This document shows positions 1-6,529 of a stretch of 64,000 bases of DNA, one piece after another. The notes beneath the pieces were generated by a model. That model made no database searches, was not told the DNA's origin, and was given only the letters and a program-made list of their open reading frames with translations. Numbering within the stretch: the stretch's first letter is position 1; each line of letters opens with the position of its first letter. The DNA comes from Thermoleophilaceae bacterium (GTDB lineage Bacteria > Actinomycetota > Thermoleophilia > Solirubrobacterales > Thermoleophilaceae): contig JBBDYQ010000001.1 in assembly GCA_040901445.1 (NCBI GenBank), forward strand, positions 1 through 64,000, read 5' to 3'. The translations under genes were made by a program, and so were the position numbers.

Positions 1-96
1 GAGCCCGAGCCCGAGGCGGTCGAGCCCGAGCCCGAGGCGGTCGAGCCCGAGCCCGAGGCGGTCGAGCCCGAGGCGGTCGAGCCCGAGCCCGAGGCC
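1..96 (+). repeat. 21-bp coding tandem repeat
   Basis: Three 21-bp units (1-21, 22-42, 43-63) encode EPEPEAV, followed by a 15-bp short unit EPEAV (64-78) and a last incomplete unit (79-96). The array probably continues upstream of the window. The repeat keeps the reading frame. Confidence 0.9.
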
Positions 97-912
97 GCGG
101 GCGTCTGGCAGCATGGCGAGCCCGCCGCGGAGCCCAAGCCCGTCGACGCCGCCCCCGCATGGTCGCGTGGAGCGGAGGAGCGCGAATCCGCCCCGGTGGA
201 GGCGGCCCCCGCGTGGAAGCGGCCAGGCGACGAGCCGAAGGCGGATGCCCCGCGGCCCGTCGAGCCGGCGCCTTCCTGGAAGCCGGCGGCCGGAGTGGCT
301 GCCGCGACGGGCGCTCACACCGACGACGATGACGACGCCGCCGTCGACACGGATGCCCCGCCCGCCCCCCGCAGGCGGCGCAGGGGCCCGGCACGCCCGG
401 CCGTCGCCGCGGCCGCGCTGCTGCTGCTGGGCGGTGCCGTTGCCGGCGCCGCGGTGCTCGGCACATCCGACGACACGACCACCCCCGACAGCGGAGAGGT
501 GGCGGGCGCGGTCGAGAGCTCGCGGGCCGATCAGGCCGCCGCCCAGCAGGCGGAGGAGGAACGCCGGGCGGAGGAGGAGCGTCAGGCCGAGGAAGACGAG
601 CGCGAGACCGATGAGCGGGCCGAGGCGCGCGACCGGCGCGCGACCGAGCGCCGCCGGCGCGAGCGTGCCGCAGCACGGCGCCAGGCCGCCGCCACTCCGG
701 CGCCGCCCAGCTCCCCCGCCCCCGACCGCCCACCGCCCAGCCCGGCCCCCCGAGCCGCCCCGCGGCCCAGCCCATCCCCCTCGCCCTCACCGCCCGCGCC
801 GCGCCAGCCCGCCCCGCTCGGCGAGGCGCCGCGCCAGGCGCCGTCCGGAGGCGGCGAGTCCCCGAGCCAACCTGCGCCTGGATCCGACGATCCCGGCAGA
901 CTCCCCGGCTGA
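1..912 (+). CDS. Membrane-anchored Pro/Glu/Ala-rich protein (5'-partial)
   Basis: Frame 1 is open from the first base, so the real start lies upstream. The visible part begins with tandem Glu-Pro-Glu-Pro-Glu-Ala-Val repeats, then an acidic/proline-rich stretch with a run of five Asp. A single hydrophobic segment follows (about bases 397-463) directly after a run of five Arg, which fits a positive-inside cytoplasmic N-terminus. After it come a Glu/Arg-rich, probably helical region (about 520-690) and a Pro/Ser/Ala-rich tail. No enzymatic domain is recognisable. The TGA overlaps the ATG of the next gene by one base, suggesting co-expression with the secreted propeller protein. Low complexity makes homology weak; function unknown. 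Confidence 0.7.
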   Translation, partial: EPEPEAVEPEPEAVEPEPEAVEPEAVEPEPEAAGVWQHGEPAAEPKPVDAAPAWSRGAEERESAPVEAAPAWKRPGDEPKADAPRPVEPAPSWKPAAGVAAATGAHTDDDDDAAVDTDAPPAPRRRRRGPARPAVAAAALLLLGGAVAGAAVLGTSDDTTTPDSGEVAGAVESSRADQAAAQQAEEERRAEEERQAEEDERETDERAEARDRRATERRRRERAAARRQAAATPAPPSSPAPDRPPPSPAPRAAPRPSPSPSPSPPAPRQPAPLGEAPRQAPSGGGESPSQPAPGSDDPGRLPG

Positions 913-2873
913 TGCGGTTCTCCACCCACGCCTCGGCGGCCGCCCGCCGCCGCTTCCTCGGCGCGCTGGCAGCCGCCGCCACCCTGGCGGCCGCGGCCGC
1001 GGCCGCCCTCCCGAGCGGCGCCGCCGTCGTGGAGAACCGCACCTTCCGCGTGTCCGATCCCGCGGGCGGCGTGGCCAATGGCGAGAGCGCCAATCCCGCG
1101 ATCTCCACAACCGGCCGCCTGGTGGCCTTCGACTCGAGCGCCACGAACATCGCACCCGACGAGAACGGCGCGGTGCGCGACGTCTTCACGGTGGACCGCG
1201 CCACCGGCGAGCGGCTGCTCGTCTCCCGCGCGCCCGGCGGCGCCCCGGCCAACGGCCCTTCCGTGGACCCCGCGCTCGCCGGACCGCGCCGGCGCGTGAT
1301 CTTCACCTCTGCGGCGAGCAACCTCGTCGACGGCGACACCAACAACGGGGCCGACATCTTCGTGCGCGACGGCAGCGGCCCCATCCAGCGCGTGAGCGTG
1401 GCGTTCGACGGTGGCCAGGGCAACGGGCACTCGTTCCAGCCCGACATCTCCGCCGACGGACGCTTCGTGGTCTTCGCCTCCGGCTCCACCAACCTCGTCA
1501 GGGGCGACACGAACGGCGTGGACGACGTCTTCATCCGCGACCTGCGCGAGGGCATCACCCGCCGCGTGAGCCTGCACGGCCGCCGCGGACAGCCCAACGG
1601 CCGCTCCGGCACCCCCGCCATCAGCCCGGACGGGCGCTTTGTGAGCTTCGAGTCCGAAGCCACCGACCTCGACGGCCATGACGAGAACGAAGTGGCCGAC
1701 GTGTTCCTGCGCGACGTGTCGGCGGGCGTCACGGCGCGGGTCACGGAGTCCACGGACGGCGACGAGCAGAGCAGTTCGGTGGCGGCGCCGTTCCGGCAGG
1801 TGTCGGACGTGAGCCGCAACGGCCGCCACGTGGTGTTCGAATCCGACGCCTCGAACCTCGTCGAGGATGACACCAACCGCGACACGGACATCTTCGTCTC
1901 CGACCGGCGCGGGGGCACGGTGGAGCGACTCAGCGTGAGCACGCGCGGACTCCAGGGCGACAACGACAGCTTCGCGCCCACGATCACGCCCAACGGGCGC
2001 TTCGTGGCGTTCCAGTCGTTCGCGCGCAACCTCGCGCCCAGCGGGGCCGCCCAGGAGGACATCTTCGTGCACGACCGCAGGCGCGAGGCCACGGTCCTGG
2101 CCACCGTCTCGACCGAGGGCACGGCGCGCGGGCCGGAGCCGGCCCGCCAGCTGCTCCAGGAGCCCGCGCTCTCCACGAACGGCACTGTCGTGGCCTTCAT
2201 CTCCGGCGCCGACAACCTCACTCCGGGAGACACCAACAACCAGGTCGACGTCTTCGTGCGGGACCTCACGCCCCCCGCCGGCGAGGTGGATGGCCGGGTG
2301 CCGCGCTTCGTGGGCGACGACGGGGCCACGCTCACGCTGGACGCCGACGACCCGCAGGCGGGCCGCTCGGTGTGCCGGGTGGACGACGGCGGCCTGCGCG
2401 AGTGCGGCTATCCCGAGCTGCGCGTGCCCCGCAACCTCAGCGACGGGCGGCACACGCTGCGTATCCACGTGGGCGGGCCCGGCATGCTGTTCGACGGCAG
2501 CCCGATCCGGGTGCGCTACACGGTGGACCGCAGTCGTCCCGCCGTGGTCATCGACACGCCGCGCGACGAAAGCACCCGCAGCGCGCTGAGCACCATCCGC
2601 GGCCGCGCGGGCGACCGCGTGTCCGGCCCCGACCGGGTCGAGGTGTCAATCGTGCAGAGCCCCCGGGGCGGGCGCTGCGAGGCTTATGACGGCAGGCGCT
2701 TCACCTCGGCGGACTGCGACGCGCGCAACTGGATCGAGGCCACGGGCGCGCGCAGCTGGCGGCTGCGGCTGCGCGAGCGGGCGCGCGGGATCGTCCTCGT
2801 GCGCGCGCGAGCGATCGACCGCGCCGGCAACGTCAGCCGGCAGCGGCAGTCGGTCGCGTTCGTGACCGGCTGA
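912..2873 (+). CDS. Secreted WD40-like (PD40/TolB-type) beta-propeller protein
   Basis: 653 residues. An N-terminal Arg-rich plus Ala-rich segment (about 1-40) looks like a Tat- or Sec-type signal peptide (no clear lipobox). Residues about 50-450 hold repeated blades of the form G-R-F/L-V-A/V-F with S-x-x-S/T-N-L and D-T-N-x-x-x-D-I/V-F-V/I-R/H-D, the PD40/TolB-like propeller repeat. A C-terminal part (about 460-653) has two beta-rich modules, one with paired Cys, resembling Ig-like or bacterial surface modules. The start ATG overlaps the preceding stop (TGATG). Such propellers usually bind proteins or ligands outside the membrane; the partner is unknown. Confidence 0.8.
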   Translation: MRFSTHASAAARRRFLGALAAAATLAAAAAAALPSGAAVVENRTFRVSDPAGGVANGESANPAISTTGRLVAFDSSATNIAPDENGAVRDVFTVDRATGERLLVSRAPGGAPANGPSVDPALAGPRRRVIFTSAASNLVDGDTNNGADIFVRDGSGPIQRVSVAFDGGQGNGHSFQPDISADGRFVVFASGSTNLVRGDTNGVDDVFIRDLREGITRRVSLHGRRGQPNGRSGTPAISPDGRFVSFESEATDLDGHDENEVADVFLRDVSAGVTARVTESTDGDEQSSSVAAPFRQVSDVSRNGRHVVFESDASNLVEDDTNRDTDIFVSDRRGGTVERLSVSTRGLQGDNDSFAPTITPNGRFVAFQSFARNLAPSGAAQEDIFVHDRRREATVLATVSTEGTARGPEPARQLLQEPALSTNGTVVAFISGADNLTPGDTNNQVDVFVRDLTPPAGEVDGRVPRFVGDDGATLTLDADDPQAGRSVCRVDDGGLRECGYPELRVPRNLSDGRHTLRIHVGGPGMLFDGSPIRVRYTVDRSRPAVVIDTPRDESTRSALSTIRGRAGDRVSGPDRVEVSIVQSPRGGRCEAYDGRRFTSADCDARNWIEATGARSWRLRLRERARGIVLVRARAIDRAGNVSRQRQSVAFVTG

Positions 2874-2954
2874 TCAGGATCGGCGCGCCGCACGGCTTGC
2901 GCGCGAGGTCCGGAGTCGGGTATACGTACCAAGGCGTCGCCATGGGGAGGCTCG

Positions 2955-2994
2955 GTTGTACGTGGGGGGCTGCGCGTCGCGTGTCACGTACAAC
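2955..2994. promoter_or_regulatory. Inverted repeat upstream of small secreted protein
   Basis: Perfect 9-base arms GTTGTACGT (2955-2963) and ACGTACAAC (2986-2994) separated by 22 bases, ending 14 bases before the GTG start. It may be an operator or a 5' leader hairpin; the related string TACGTACC lies at about 2933-2940. Confidence 0.5.
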
Positions 2995-3008
2995 GACAGG
3001 GAGGCGCA

Positions 3009-3407
3009 GTGAAGAAGGTCATGCTCGCACTCGCCGCGACGGCCATCCTGGCCGTATCGGCAACCACCGCATCGGCCCAGACCATCCTGCGGGTGCCGGA
3101 TCCGACGCCCACGGGGACGTTCACCGATGCCCAGGGCAACGTCGGCTACGGCGAGATCCGAGACGACGGAGTCCGGGCCTGCAACGAGAACGAGACCACG
3201 CCGGCCGGCGACCAGCTCACCGGCTACGCCTGGATCGACGTGGGCGGTGACGCCTTCGCGGGCAACGCCGACGACGACGGCACCAACGGGCCCACCTACG
3301 GCAACGGCACCGTCGGCGCCGGCGACTACGACGGCGAGGGAGTCGACGATGACGACGACCTCAACGGCACCGAGGGGGACGACTGCCCGGGCGAGAACGC
3401 CCCGTAG
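3009..3407 (+). CDS. Small acidic secreted protein
   Basis: 132 residues from GTG 3009, preceded by a good ribosome site (AGGGAGG, 2998-3004). A clear signal peptide ends Ala-Ser-Ala-Gln near residue 23. The mature part is very acidic and rich in Asp, Gly, Asn and Thr, with an Asp run near the C-terminus and only two Cys (58 and 126) that could form a disulfide. No family recognised; the Asp/Asn/Gly pattern could bind Ca2+, which is speculation. Unlike most genes here it has a leader and a Shine-Dalgarno sequence, and it is followed by a strong hairpin, so it looks like an independently transcribed, well-translated gene. Confidence 0.7.
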   Translation: MKKVMLALAATAILAVSATTASAQTILRVPDPTPTGTFTDAQGNVGYGEIRDDGVRACNENETTPAGDQLTGYAWIDVGGDAFAGNADDDGTNGPTYGNGTVGAGDYDGEGVDDDDDLNGTEGDDCPGENAP

Positions 3408-3434
3408 GCGGCGCGCCGGACACGTACCCGTTTC

Positions 3435-3469
3435 GAGAGGGGCTCCCGGCCATGCCGGGGGCCCTTCTC
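3435..3469. terminator. Convergent terminator hairpin
   Basis: A 16-bp stem including G-U pairs (3435-3450 with 3454-3469) around the loop CAT lies between the convergent small secreted protein and ferritin-like gene. There is no strong U-tract, as often in high-GC actinobacteria. Confidence 0.8.
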
Positions 3470-3472
3470 ACG

Positions 3473-3982
3473 TCACGCCAGTCCCTCGACCTCGTACTCG
3501 CGCAGGAAGCCCTCGAAGAGCCGCCTGTGCTGCTCCTCGTCGCGGAGGATCGCGATGACCATGTCCTGCGTCACGAGGTCCTTGTCGTCGCAGAACTCGA
3601 TGACCTGGTTGTAGTGCTCGATGGCGGCGGTCTCGGCCTTGATGACGCCCCGGATCACGTGCACGATGTCTGTCTGGCGCTCCGGTGGCTGCAGGAAGTC
3701 CTGCTCCGCCTTGAAGCCGAGCGAGCCCGGCACCACGCCGTAGAGCTCCTTGATGCGCTCGCCGAACTGGCGTGCATGCCCGAGCTCCTCCTGGATGTCT
3801 TCCTCGAGCGACTCGATGATCTCCTGCGCCCGCACCCCGTCCGGGTTGATCGAGTTGGAGATGTAGCTCATCACCGTCTCGATCTCCATCCAGTAAGCCT
3901 TGGTGAGGAGGTCGATGATCTGCTCCCGATCGCCGGAGCGGTCCTCGCTCAAGATGCCTTCGGAGGGTGTCGTGGTAGCCAT
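3473..3982 (-). CDS. Ferritin-like / bacterioferritin-like diiron protein
   Basis: 169 residues from ATG 3982. The four-helix diiron pattern is visible: Glu33/Glu36 in the first helix, E-E-L-G-H (Glu66, His69), Glu117 and Glu123 in the third, and D-E-E-Q-H (Glu150, His152) in the fourth. This is the paired E and E-x-x-H arrangement of ferritin/bacterioferritin-like proteins, so iron binding and oxidation is the likely role. It is slightly longer than classic bacterioferritin (about 158 residues). The gene is divergent from the EcsC-like gene. Longer readings toward 4375 would run antisense through that gene and are unlikely. Storage ferritin versus a specialised ferritin-like protein cannot be decided here. 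Confidence 0.85.
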   Translation of the reverse strand: MATTTPSEGILSEDRSGDREQIIDLLTKAYWMEIETVMSYISNSINPDGVRAQEIIESLEEDIQEELGHARQFGERIKELYGVVPGSLGFKAEQDFLQPPERQTDIVHVIRGVIKAETAAIEHYNQVIEFCDDKDLVTQDMVIAILRDEEQHRRLFEGFLREYEVEGLA

Positions 3983-4012
3983 GCGGCTCCGGTACCCGGC
4001 CCGCGCCCGGGC

Positions 4013-4018
4013 TAACCT
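4013..4018 (+). promoter_or_regulatory. -10 box TAACCT, leaderless-type
   Basis: TAACCT ends 7 bases before GTG 4026. The spacing puts the transcription start on the start codon and favours this start over ATG 3981. Confidence 0.5.
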
Positions 4019-4025
4019 GCCGCCG

Positions 4026-4667
4026 GTGGAACCCGCCGACCGCACGCTCCGCGCCGAGGGCGTCGAGTCGATCCCGGAGGGCCTCTGGGACCGGCTCCGG
4101 GCGGAGCCCGAGCGTGCGCCGGAGCTGATCGCGCTGGCGGCGGCGGAGCGCTTCGCCGCGCCGGCCCAGCGCTGGGTGGAGCTCGTCGGCAGCGGGCCGA
4201 AGGCGGCGGAGGAGGCGCGCAGGAAGCACGTGCGGCTGTCCACCCTGGAGGGCGCGGCCCTCGGGATCGGCGGCTGGGTGACGGCCGGCCCGGACGCGGC
4301 CGCGCTCGTGTGGATCCAATGCCGGATGGTGTTCTTCATCGCCGCCTCCCACGGCTTCGATCCCACCCACCCCATGCGACCGGCCGAGCTGCTGGCCCTC
4401 TACGAGGTCTACGAGACCCCCACGCAGGCGCGCGAGGCCCTCGACGGGCTGGGCACGCCGCTCGCCCGGCAGATGGTGGAGCGCAAGCTCGCGTCGTCTG
4501 GCGACGACAAGGTGGCGCAGCGGCTCCTCAAGCTCGCGACCCGGCGGCTGGCCAAGCGCGGCGCGCTGCGGCTCGTGCCCTTCATCGCCTCCCCCCTGAA
4601 CGCCGTGAGCAACCGTGCCGCCACGGCGGACCTCGGCATGCGGGCGCTGCGCTACTACGGTGGCTGA
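4026..4667 (+). CDS. EcsC family protein
   Basis: 213 residues from GTG 4026; an in-frame ATG at 3981 would overlap the start codon of the divergent ferritin-like gene. The centre has the EcsC-like hydrophobic/amphipathic pattern (Gly-rich A-x-G-x-x-G-G-W at about residues 75-85, then an aliphatic helix), followed by a helical half ending in Arg/Tyr/Gly. EcsC proteins are membrane-associated and poorly understood; in Bacillus EcsC is linked to the Ecs transporter. No transporter partner is adjacent here. A convergent hairpin follows. Family assignment is by pattern recognition; function is open. Confidence 0.7.
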   Translation: MEPADRTLRAEGVESIPEGLWDRLRAEPERAPELIALAAAERFAAPAQRWVELVGSGPKAAEEARRKHVRLSTLEGAALGIGGWVTAGPDAAALVWIQCRMVFFIAASHGFDPTHPMRPAELLALYEVYETPTQAREALDGLGTPLARQMVERKLASSGDDKVAQRLLKLATRRLAKRGALRLVPFIASPLNAVSNRAATADLGMRALRYYGG

Positions 4668-4684
4668 GGCGCCGTCACACCACC

Positions 4685-4729
4685 GAACGTCCCGCGCTAC
4701 CCCCTACAGGGGGGTACTCCGGGACGTTC
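4685..4729. terminator. Convergent terminator hairpin
   Basis: Outer arms GAACGTCCCG (4685-4694) and CGGGACGTTC (4720-4729) are perfect. Inner arms TACCCCCT (4698-4705) and AGGGGGGTA (4708-4716) add a second stem. It separates the convergent EcsC-like and SDR genes. Confidence 0.8.
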
Positions 4730-4736
4730 ATGAGCG

Positions 4737-5417
4737 TCAGGCCCGCCCGTACACCGGGATCGCCGCGCCGCTCGTGGGCGCGGAGTCCTCCGACACGAGG
4801 AAGCGCACGACCCTGGCGATCTCGTCCGGTGACACCCAGCGCGAGTGGTCGGCGTCCGGTGACGCCGCGCGGTTGGCCGAGGTGTCGATCACGCTCGGCA
4901 GGATCGCGTTGGCGCGCACTCCGGCCGCCCGGTAGTCGGCATCGAGCGCGCGCACGAACGCGAGCACCGCGGCCTTGGCGGTGCTGTATGCGGCGGCGCC
5001 CGCGAACGGCCGCAGCGCCGCGCGCGCGGACACGGCGACGAACGAGCCACCGCCCCGCTCCACCAGATGCGGCATCGCCGCGCGCGCGAGGAGAAAGGCC
5101 GGGCGCAGGTTGAGGCGCAGCAGGCGCTCGAACTCGTCCGGCTCGGTCTCGTGGACGAGCGGCCCGGAGGAGAAGCCGCCGACGAGGTCGACCACGGCCG
5201 AGAGGTCGTCGACCGCGGCGACGGCCGCGGCCGCCTCGCCCGGGTCGAACAGGTCGGCGCGGACGAGCGTGAGCCCGGCTGCCTCCTCCATCCGCTCGCG
5301 CTCGGATTCGACCAGCCAGGTGGCCCAGACCGGTCGCTCCGCGGACAGCAGCTCGCGGACGACCGCCGCGCCGAGCGCGCCTGTGCCGCCGGCCACGAGG
5401 ACACCTCCGCCGGTCAT
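4737..5417 (-). CDS. Short-chain dehydrogenase/reductase
   Basis: 226 residues from ATG 5417 (an in-frame GTG at 5423 is possible). Classical SDR features are present: N-terminal GGTGALG nucleotide loop (about residues 10-16), the Asn-containing L-N-L-R segment, a catalytic Ser in the V-A-V-S-A-R strand and the Y-S-T-A-K (YxxxK) active site. The last residues show the P-V-Y-G type tail of this family. It probably uses NAD(P)H on an alcohol or ketone substrate; substrate unknown. Its -10 box TAGCGT lies 8 bases upstream of the start. Divergent from the OB-HD gene. Confidence 0.85.
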   Translation of the reverse strand: MTGGGVLVAGGTGALGAAVVRELLSAERPVWATWLVESERERMEEAAGLTLVRADLFDPGEAAAAVAAVDDLSAVVDLVGGFSSGPLVHETEPDEFERLLRLNLRPAFLLARAAMPHLVERGGGSFVAVSARAALRPFAGAAAYSTAKAAVLAFVRALDADYRAAGVRANAILPSVIDTSANRAASPDADHSRWVSPDEIARVVRFLVSEDSAPTSGAAIPVYGRA

Positions 5418-5425
5418 CGCCACGA

Positions 5426-5431
5426 ACGCTA
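5426..5431 (-). promoter_or_regulatory. -10 box TAGCGT, leaderless-type
   Basis: On the minus strand TAGCGT ends 8 bases before ATG 5417, and there is no Shine-Dalgarno sequence. Confidence 0.5.
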
Positions 5432-5461
5432 CCGGGGGCGAGGAACGTCCGCCCCTCGCTC

Positions 5462-5467
5462 TACCTT
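5462..5467 (+). promoter_or_regulatory. -10 box TACCTT
   Basis: TACCTT ends 10 bases before ATG 5478, so the leader would be at most a few bases. Confidence 0.4.
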
Positions 5468-5477
5468 GCGATACCCC

Positions 5478-6464
5478 ATGGAGCAGACCGCGCTCGGCAT
5501 CGAGAAGGTCTTCATCCGCGACCTGGTCGACGGCCAGGCCGTCGATGCCGTGTTCGTGGTCCGCGAGCGCACCCGGCGGCAGAAGCGCAACGGGGACCCC
5601 TTCCTGAAGCTCCGCCTCGGCGATGCCAGCGGGTCGCTCGAGGCCGTGGCTTGGGACGTGGTGGCCGAGCTCGAGGATGCCTGCGGGCCCGGTGCGGTCG
5701 TGCGGGTGAAGGGCCACTACGAGGTCGATGCCAAGTACGGCGCCACCCTCACGCTGCGGGCGGTCCGGGCCGCACACGCCGGCGAGTACGAGGAGGCCGA
5801 CCTGCACGACGCGCCGCCTGTCCCGTTCGAGCAGATGGTCTCGGGCCTGCGCGAGCTGGTGGACACGGTCCAGGACCCGCACCTGCGCCGGCTGCTCGAC
5901 CGGATCTTCGATCCCGAGTCCGACACCTGGAGGCGCTATTCGGTGGCGCCCGCCGCCAAGCGCTACCACCAGGCCTACCGCCACGGGCTGCTCGAGCACT
6001 GCCTGTCGGTGGCGGAGGGCGTGAGCGCGATGTCGGCCACCTTCCCCGGCATCGACCGCGACGTGGCCGTCACCGGGGCGCTGCTGCACGACATCGGGAA
6101 GATCGACGCCTACGGTGGCGAGGGCGGCGCCTACGACCTCACGGACCTCGGCAAGCTCTGTGGCGAGATCCCGCTCGGCTACTACCGCGTCCGCCGCGCG
6201 ATCGAGGAGCTGCCCGGCTTCCCGCCGGAGACCGCGGAGGCGGTGCTCCACATCCTCCTCGCCCACCACGGAAAGCTCGAGCACGGCTCGCCCGTCACGC
6301 CCTGCACGCGCGAGGCCACGCTCGTGCACATGATCGACAACCTCGGCGGGCGGCTGGGCAGCTTCGACCGGCTGGAGAAGGAGCTGCAGGACGGGGAGCA
6401 CTGGTCAGGCTTCGACCGGGCGCTGTCGGGCAGCGCGTATTTCGCGCGCCGCGAAGCGGCCTGA
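5478..6464 (+). CDS. OB-fold plus HD-domain protein, YhaM-like 3'-5' exonuclease
   Basis: 328 residues. N-terminal OB-fold (about 10-95) with the sequence pattern of nucleic-acid-binding OB domains (K-L-R-L-G-D, then V-R-V-K-G-H-Y). C-terminal HD domain (about 155-315) with H-G-L-L-E-H, L-L-H-D-I-G-K and L-L-A-H-H-G. This order and length match YhaM-type 3'-5' exoribonucleases/exonucleases acting on RNA or single-stranded DNA ends with divalent metal. A second protein of the same architecture lies at 51224-52144. It sits just upstream of the PafBC gene (66-base gap), which has its own leaderless-type promoter. The exact nucleic-acid preference cannot be read from sequence. Confidence 0.85.
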   Translation: MEQTALGIEKVFIRDLVDGQAVDAVFVVRERTRRQKRNGDPFLKLRLGDASGSLEAVAWDVVAELEDACGPGAVVRVKGHYEVDAKYGATLTLRAVRAAHAGEYEEADLHDAPPVPFEQMVSGLRELVDTVQDPHLRRLLDRIFDPESDTWRRYSVAPAAKRYHQAYRHGLLEHCLSVAEGVSAMSATFPGIDRDVAVTGALLHDIGKIDAYGGEGGAYDLTDLGKLCGEIPLGYYRVRRAIEELPGFPPETAEAVLHILLAHHGKLEHGSPVTPCTREATLVHMIDNLGGRLGSFDRLEKELQDGEHWSGFDRALSGSAYFARREAA

Positions 6465-6514
6465 AACTCCGCAACGAGCGGCTTTTGCCAAGCCGGGCGG
6501 GCCCGGCCGCGTCG

Positions 6515-6520
6515 TATGCT
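6515..6520 (+). promoter_or_regulatory. -10 box TATGCT, leaderless-type
   Basis: TATGCT ends 9 bases before GTG 6530. It is the only visible start signal for the PafBC gene. Confidence 0.5.
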
Positions 6521-6529
6521 GAGCCGACC

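Noticed and set aside
582-2468. 628-codon minus-strand open frame over the beta-propeller gene
   Set aside because: Antisense to a clear coding gene with signal peptide and propeller repeats; the minus translation has no recognisable fold.
3473-4375. 300-residue reading of the ferritin-like gene
   Set aside because: The extra 131 N-terminal residues run antisense through the EcsC-like gene; ATG 3982 gives the normal ferritin length.
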